Origin: an uncultured Flammeovirgaceae bacterium
GTDB taxonomy: Bacteria > Bacteroidota > Bacteroidia > Cytophagales > Cyclobacteriaceae
Reading direction: 5' to 3'
DNA length: 8,643 bases
NCBI GenBank assembly: GCA_946886805.1
Contig: CAMPJM010000149.1
Location: 1 to 8,643 of the forward strand
The notes under the pieces were generated by a model that worked only from the letters and a program-made list of their open reading frames with translations, ran no database searches and was not told the DNA's origin. Shown piece by piece: positions 5,483-8,643 of this stretch. Numbering within the stretch: position 1 is the first letter of the stretch; the number at the start of each line of letters is the position of its first letter. A program made the position numbers and the translations under genes.

Positions 5483-6316
5483 ATGATTTCGCATATTTTA
5501 CTTATCCATTGCCCTGACCAAAAGGGCTTACTACATAAAATTTCAGGTGTATTGTTTGACTTTAATTTGAATGTAATCAGCAATGGTGAATTTGTAGAAA
5601 GGAAGTCAAGCCATTTCTTTATGCGAACCGAGTTCTCCGGTGAGTTTGACAGGGAGGTTTTGTTGTTGGCTTTGAAAAAAGCCTTGCCCGACGTGAGTAT
5701 TAGATTAACAGATAAAAGGAAGAAAGATATTGTGATCCTTGCTACAAAGGAACATCATTGTTTAAGTGATTTGTTAATTCGACATGCTTTCAATGAATTA
5801 AATGCCAACATACTTTGTGTAATCAGCAATTATGATTATTTGGAAAAGCTTGTTCAAAAGTTCGATATCCCTTATCACCACGTCAGTCACGAAGGAATAA
5901 GCAGAGGGGAGCATGAATCGGAGATTTTAACCATTATAGAAAAGTACAATCCTGAATTTTTAATTCTTGCCAAATATATGAGAATTCTATCTTCAGACTT
6001 TGTATCCAACTTTTCTAACCGGATATTAAATATACATCATTCGTTTTTGCCAGCTTTTGTGGGCGCCAGTCCCTATACACAGGCTTACGAAAGAGGTGTC
6101 AAAATCATTGGTGCAACCGCTCATTTTGTTAACAACGATTTGGACCAGGGACCTATTATCGCCCAAAATGTTATACCAGTAGACCATACCCAAAGTGCAA
6201 AAGAAATGGCGCAGGCTGGCAAAGATGTCGAAAAGAATGTCTTGGCTAAATCCCTTCGGTTAGTTTTGAATGACCATGTTTTTGTACATCAGAATAAGAC
6301 AATAATTTTTGAGTAA
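5483..6316 (+). CDS. purU: formyltetrahydrofolate deformylase
   Basis: Hydrolyses 10-formyl-tetrahydrofolate to formate and tetrahydrofolate, balancing one-carbon pools and supplying formate (used by PurT where present). The 277-aa protein has an N-terminal ACT domain (about 1-75, beginning ISHILLIHCPDQKGL) and a C-terminal formyltransferase-fold domain. The catalytic trio typical of that fold is visible: N183 and H185 in NIHHSFLPAF, and D221 in LDQGPII. The C-terminal GKDVEKNVLAKSL (246-258) and NKTIIF (271-276) are PurU hallmarks. The ATG at 5483 is chosen because the ACT domain starts at once; an in-frame TTG at 5387 would add 32 residues with no family resemblance. It follows hisB by 141 bp and faces the lipoprotein gene end to end. 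In this place one would expect hisH in a complete his operon. Confidence 0.96.
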   Translation: MISHILLIHCPDQKGLLHKISGVLFDFNLNVISNGEFVERKSSHFFMRTEFSGEFDREVLLLALKKALPDVSIRLTDKRKKDIVILATKEHHCLSDLLIRHAFNELNANILCVISNYDYLEKLVQKFDIPYHHVSHEGISRGEHESEILTIIEKYNPEFLILAKYMRILSSDFVSNFSNRILNIHHSFLPAFVGASPYTQAYERGVKIIGATAHFVNNDLDQGPIIAQNVIPVDHTQSAKEMAQAGKDVEKNVLAKSLRLVLNDHVFVHQNKTIIFE

Positions 6317-6322
6317 GGGAAC

Positions 6323-6366
6323 AATTCGAAGATAGATCGAGAGAATTCAAGACCTTCCTTCGAATT
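6323..6366. terminator. hairpin between convergent genes
   Basis: AATTCGAAG (6323-6331) and CTTCGAATT (6358-6366) form a perfect 9-bp stem around a 26-nt loop, in the 76-bp gap between the 3' ends of purU and the lipoprotein gene. It could stop or shield transcripts from both sides. Neither side has a T-tract and the loop is long, so this is a position-based guess. Confidence 0.35.
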
Positions 6367-6392
6367 TCTCCTGATGGATGATGGGTGGTATT

Positions 6393-7739
6393 TCAAATCT
6401 CCTTTAAATCTACTATCTTATAATAAATACCCGGCATTCCATTTTTCGTGTTTTCAGTCCAGGCCACTATAACTTTTGAGTTTTTTAGTGGCATAATCGT
6501 GGGGTAAGACCCGTCTGTTCCAGCATTTGACACCACCGTGTTGGTGGTTTCTCCATCGCTTTTTCTCAGCTGTAGTACTATCTGTCTTCTAGCAGTTGAT
6601 GCTGAATAATCGTCATGTCCGTGCCCATGCACTGACGCCTCCTTTTTGTGTATATTTTCCTTTGGCTTTTGAATTTCATCCCAGGCTACAACCAGTTGAC
6701 TGTCCGGCAAAGCGATCATCTGAGGGTGTTTTACCTCTCCGCTTACTTTAACTTTAGATCGGGGAATAAAGCTTTTTCCGTCATTATCTGAACTTGTATA
6801 ATATAGACCTTGGTCCCCGCCCGCAGTATACCACACGGCGTGCAAACCTGTCTGATTTGCCGCCAGAGTAGGACCTGTATGTGGACAGCCTTCTATAGCC
6901 CAATTGTCAGCGCTAATTCTTTTCACATCACTAAATGTGCTGCCATTGTTATAAGAAATGCTATGAACCATATCCCTTACCTGTTGGCCGTTTAGTGCCG
7001 AAGGAAACAATATGTCCCTGTAAGCTACATGAATCCTGTCCCGACCATCTACAAATAGTACGGTACGGCAACATTCGCACGTGCTTTCCCCAATCTGCTT
7101 GTCTTTGCCAAAACCTGCTCCTTTTTCTGTTTTGGCAAAATATAAAGCAGAGCCAGGATAAGTATCTCCAAACCTTCCATCCAACCAAATAGCACCAATT
7201 TCCCCATCGGGAAGGGTTTTCAAATCGAAAAATCCTCTTCCATAGCCGGGAAGTGTATCAGTATGTAAATAAGCTGGTTCAGACCACGTATCGCCCTCGT
7301 CAGAGGATAAAGTATAAAAAATGGAGCCTGCAAAACGGTTTTCTTCAGTAGGATGTTTTACTGCATAAACAGCAGCCAGCGTTCCGTCCTTTTTAAAAGC
7401 TATTTTGTTCATGCTTTCACCGTGGATCCTGGTTCCTATGGAGGGAGCCACTGGCACAGGTTTTTCAAACTGAGATTCAGAGATACTAAATTTTGCAAAT
7501 TTCAGTATGCTTTCCCCTTTTTCGTCTACCTTCTCTGTCCAGCACAAAACCGGATTTTCATGCTGATCTTTTGCAAAATAAGCACCACCCGCTTCTCTAT
7601 TTTCTTCAGAGATTAATATAGGCTGTAATACTTCCGCAGCTTCTTGGTTCTGCGAAGCGTGTTCATTTTTTTGCTCACCACATCCGGTAAGCAAAGCAAA
7701 AATTATAATGGGGATAAATAATTTAAAGTGATACATCAT
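6393..7739 (-). CDS. BNR/Asp-box beta-propeller lipoprotein (sialidase-like fold) with Cys/His clusters
   Basis: A 448-aa exported lipoprotein: hydrophobic segment (residues 6-17) followed by the lipobox LTGC, so C20 should be lipidated. Asp-box-like repeats SSDEGDTW (145-152), SYNNGSTF (262-269) and SSDNDGKSF (316-324) indicate a beta-propeller of the BNR/sialidase superfamily. Automatic annotation would probably say exo-alpha-sialidase, but no FRIP-type motif or catalytic arrangement of sialidases could be made out, so that activity is not supported. Unusual features are CECC (221-224), GCPHTGP (284-290) and HGHGH (371-375), which look like metal or redox sites. Two Met codons open the frame; either may start it. 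The gene lies downstream of a TonB-dependent receptor gene on the same strand, which suggests a role at the outer membrane in uptake, perhaps of a metal or its complex. Fold confident, function not. Confidence 0.85.
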   Translation of the reverse strand: MMYHFKLFIPIIIFALLTGCGEQKNEHASQNQEAAEVLQPILISEENREAGGAYFAKDQHENPVLCWTEKVDEKGESILKFAKFSISESQFEKPVPVAPSIGTRIHGESMNKIAFKKDGTLAAVYAVKHPTEENRFAGSIFYTLSSDEGDTWSEPAYLHTDTLPGYGRGFFDLKTLPDGEIGAIWLDGRFGDTYPGSALYFAKTEKGAGFGKDKQIGESTCECCRTVLFVDGRDRIHVAYRDILFPSALNGQQVRDMVHSISYNNGSTFSDVKRISADNWAIEGCPHTGPTLAANQTGLHAVWYTAGGDQGLYYTSSDNDGKSFIPRSKVKVSGEVKHPQMIALPDSQLVVAWDEIQKPKENIHKKEASVHGHGHDDYSASTARRQIVLQLRKSDGETTNTVVSNAGTDGSYPTIMPLKNSKVIVAWTENTKNGMPGIYYKIVDLKEI

Positions 7740-7865
7740 TTTATTGATTTTGGATTTTTAGTCTTTTTTTCTATTAACAGATTAACTTCTGAGCATGATA
7801 CTGGTAAATTTTCCCGTTAGCGGCTCAAACTAGGTTATTATTCTACAAAGAGCTCCAAATTTTTG

Positions 7866-7879
7866 AACCTTGAACTTTC
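7866..7879. repeat. 14-nt direct repeat, copy 1
   Basis: AACCTTGAACTTTC occurs here and, identically, at 8067-8080. The two copies bracket the palindrome and the long inverted repeat. The core TTGAACTTTC also occurs at 88-97. Confidence 0.8.
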
Positions 7880-7900
7880 AACATTTTCATCTAGCAGAAG

Positions 7901-7917
7901 CCGGTCATATTGACCGG
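7901..7917. repeat. GC-rich palindrome CCGGTCA-TAT-TGACCGG
   Basis: A perfect 7-bp inverted repeat around a 3-base centre, clearly richer in GC than its surroundings. The symmetry suits either a tight RNA hairpin or a dimer-binding operator. It has no T-tract on either strand. It lies about 160 bp before the lipoprotein start, further than most operators. Confidence 0.55.
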
Positions 7918-7949
7918 TCGTTTCATGCAGATAGCCTGGTTAATATCAA

Positions 7950-8031
7950 AGCGATGACATCCCTATAATTCGGAGATTCTGCCAGAGTTTATTTTTCCGG
8001 GTTTAATTGTGGAGATAGGGATGTCATCGCT
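7950..8031. repeat. perfect 17-bp inverted repeat with 48-nt loop
   Basis: AGCGATGACATCCCTAT (7950-7966) is the exact reverse complement of ATAGGGATGTCATCGCT (8015-8031). Outside the stem, TGGT (7937-7940) can pair with ACCA (8032-8035) across a 9-nt bulge. The loop contains AATT and CGG/CCG pieces that could pair further. The stem is too long and perfect for chance. It could be a MITE-like insertion, a structured small RNA, or a long transcript-end hairpin of the receptor gene. No target-site duplication was recognised. Confidence 0.85.
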
Positions 8032-8066
8032 ACCAAGCCTTGTAAATTCTAAAACCCTGAACTTTA

Positions 8067-8080
8067 AACCTTGAACTTTC
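8067..8080. repeat. 14-nt direct repeat, copy 2
   Basis: Identical to 7866-7879. It is preceded at 8056-8065 by the related word CCTGAACTTT, so the unit is locally doubled here. Further short words (CCAACACCCAATACCTAATGCCC-like text, 8110-8132) run into the end of the receptor gene. Confidence 0.75.
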
Positions 8081-8123
8081 CGCCCCAACCGCCAAAAGCC
8101 AGTAGCTAACCAACACCCAATAC

Positions 8124-8643
8124 CTAATGCCCAAGTTCATAGCCAATCCCCAAACCGAAAGCCCTTGGGTCGCCGGGATTGTATTCTTTACCATATTTTG
8201 TTTTTCCCGCATTGGTGGCATAAAGTACATCGCCGATGTTCATCGCATTACACCAGATTTCGAAGCCCTTGTATTCGTATCCCAATCTTAAATTAACCAA
8301 ATCAAAGCCTTCATATTTCTCTGTATTAGCAGCATCCATATAGTAAGGACCAACGTGCTGCCATTCCAAACCTATTCGTACGCCCTGCGCAAATGGTGGA
8401 TAGTAGAATACTTCTGCATTGGCTATCCATGCAGGTGCGGCTTCCATACGTTTTCCATTGAATTCAGTGCCCTGCTCTAAGTATTCCACATATTCGTGTC
8501 TGGCATTGGTACCTCCAAACCTTAATTTCACACTTTTTACCGGAGAATATTGGATGCTGTATTCAACACCCTGATGCAATGTTTTTCCCGCATTTCTATT
8601 TTGCCTGGTGCCATCGTCCAATAGCACATTGATCACTTCATTG
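8124..8643 (-). CDS. TonB-dependent receptor, C-terminal part (gene cut by window edge)
   Basis: The last 172 residues of an outer-membrane beta-barrel; the frame is open to the window edge, so the plug domain and most of the barrel lie outside. The visible part shows the C-terminal pattern of siderophore-type TonB-dependent receptors: LDDGTRQNRNAGKTLHQGVE (8-27), GLEWQHVGPYYMDAANT (91-107), YEGFDLVNLRLGYEYKGFE (110-128), NIGDVLYA (135-142) and PGDPRAFGLGIGYEL (156-170), with alternating beta-strand sequence. Such receptors import iron or other metal chelates, or similar substrates, across the outer membrane using TonB energy. Substrate cannot be read from this fragment. The chain ends GYELGH rather than with the usual aromatic residue, and its stop lies in low-complexity text. 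The next gene on this strand is the BNR lipoprotein. Confidence 0.9.
   Translation of the reverse strand, partial: NEVINVLLDDGTRQNRNAGKTLHQGVEYSIQYSPVKSVKLRFGGTNARHEYVEYLEQGTEFNGKRMEAAPAWIANAEVFYYPPFAQGVRIGLEWQHVGPYYMDAANTEKYEGFDLVNLRLGYEYKGFEIWCNAMNIGDVLYATNAGKTKYGKEYNPGDPRAFGLGIGYELGH

Larger units (their letters stand above)
7740..8123. other. intergenic region between receptor and lipoprotein genes
   Basis: 384 bp without a convincing gene. From left to right it holds a T-rich stretch upstream of the lipoprotein start, the words TTGAACC/TTGAACT (7863-7876), a GC-rich palindrome (7901-7917), a perfect 17-bp inverted repeat (7950-7966 with 8015-8031), and more short-word text up to the receptor stop codon. 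No exact TAnnTTTG promoter was found on the minus strand before the lipoprotein gene; the nearest, TAGTTTG near 7826-7832, is one base short. Whether the lipoprotein is read through from the receptor gene is therefore open. Confidence 0.6.

Noticed and set aside
6935..7192. Small plus-strand frames inside the lipoprotein gene
   Set aside because: They are shadows of the confidently coded minus-strand frame and lack a start context or recognisable motifs.

Overview
The window looks like chromosomal DNA from a Bacteroidota member, most likely a Cytophagales-type organism. This rests on moderately AT-rich DNA, start codons without Shine-Dalgarno sequences, a promoter of the Bacteroidota type (TTTG, 19 bp, TAnnTTTG) in front of hisG, a long-form HisG, a fused HisB of the Bacteroidota kind, and a TonB-dependent receptor next to a lipoprotein. 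No mobile-element gene, RNA gene or CRISPR array was found. Layout: positions 1-512 are non-coding and hold short palindromic elements (two hairpins with the same apex at 10-54, and two related hairpin elements near 112-141 and 337-366). Positions 516-727 are a compact control region for the histidine operon: a promoter, a 26-codon reading frame with His codons near its end (555-635), and RNA segments that can pair so as to hide the hisG start codon. Positions 717-5341 hold hisG, hisD, hisC and hisB on the plus strand. They cover the first step (HisG), the dehydratase and histidinol-phosphatase (HisB), the transamination (HisC) and the last two oxidations (HisD). The genes for the middle steps (hisI/E, hisA, hisH, hisF) are not here; purU follows instead (5483-6316), probably with its own promoter. 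Convergent to this block, on the minus strand, are a BNR/Asp-box beta-propeller lipoprotein with unusual Cys and His clusters (6393-7739) and, upstream of it in its own direction, the 3' end of a TonB-dependent receptor gene that runs off the window (8124-8643). The 384-bp gap between these two holds a perfect 17-bp inverted repeat, a GC-rich 7-bp palindrome and short direct repeats. How the parts work together: the four his genes form one co-directional series behind one good promoter. Histidine supply would be sensed twice, by allosteric feedback on long-form HisG (known for the family) and, as an inference from this sequence, by ribosome stalling on the His codons of the leader frame, which would unmask the hisG start. 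PurU releases formate from 10-formyl-tetrahydrofolate and so touches purine metabolism, to which histidine synthesis is linked through AICAR and ATP. The receptor and lipoprotein are probably a separate outer-membrane uptake unit. The most interesting item is the proposed start-codon-sequestering his leader. Second come the quasi-periodic low-complexity words (about 7-8 nt) that fill several intergenic gaps but not the genes. All functional statements rest on reading motifs by eye; no search or folding program was run.
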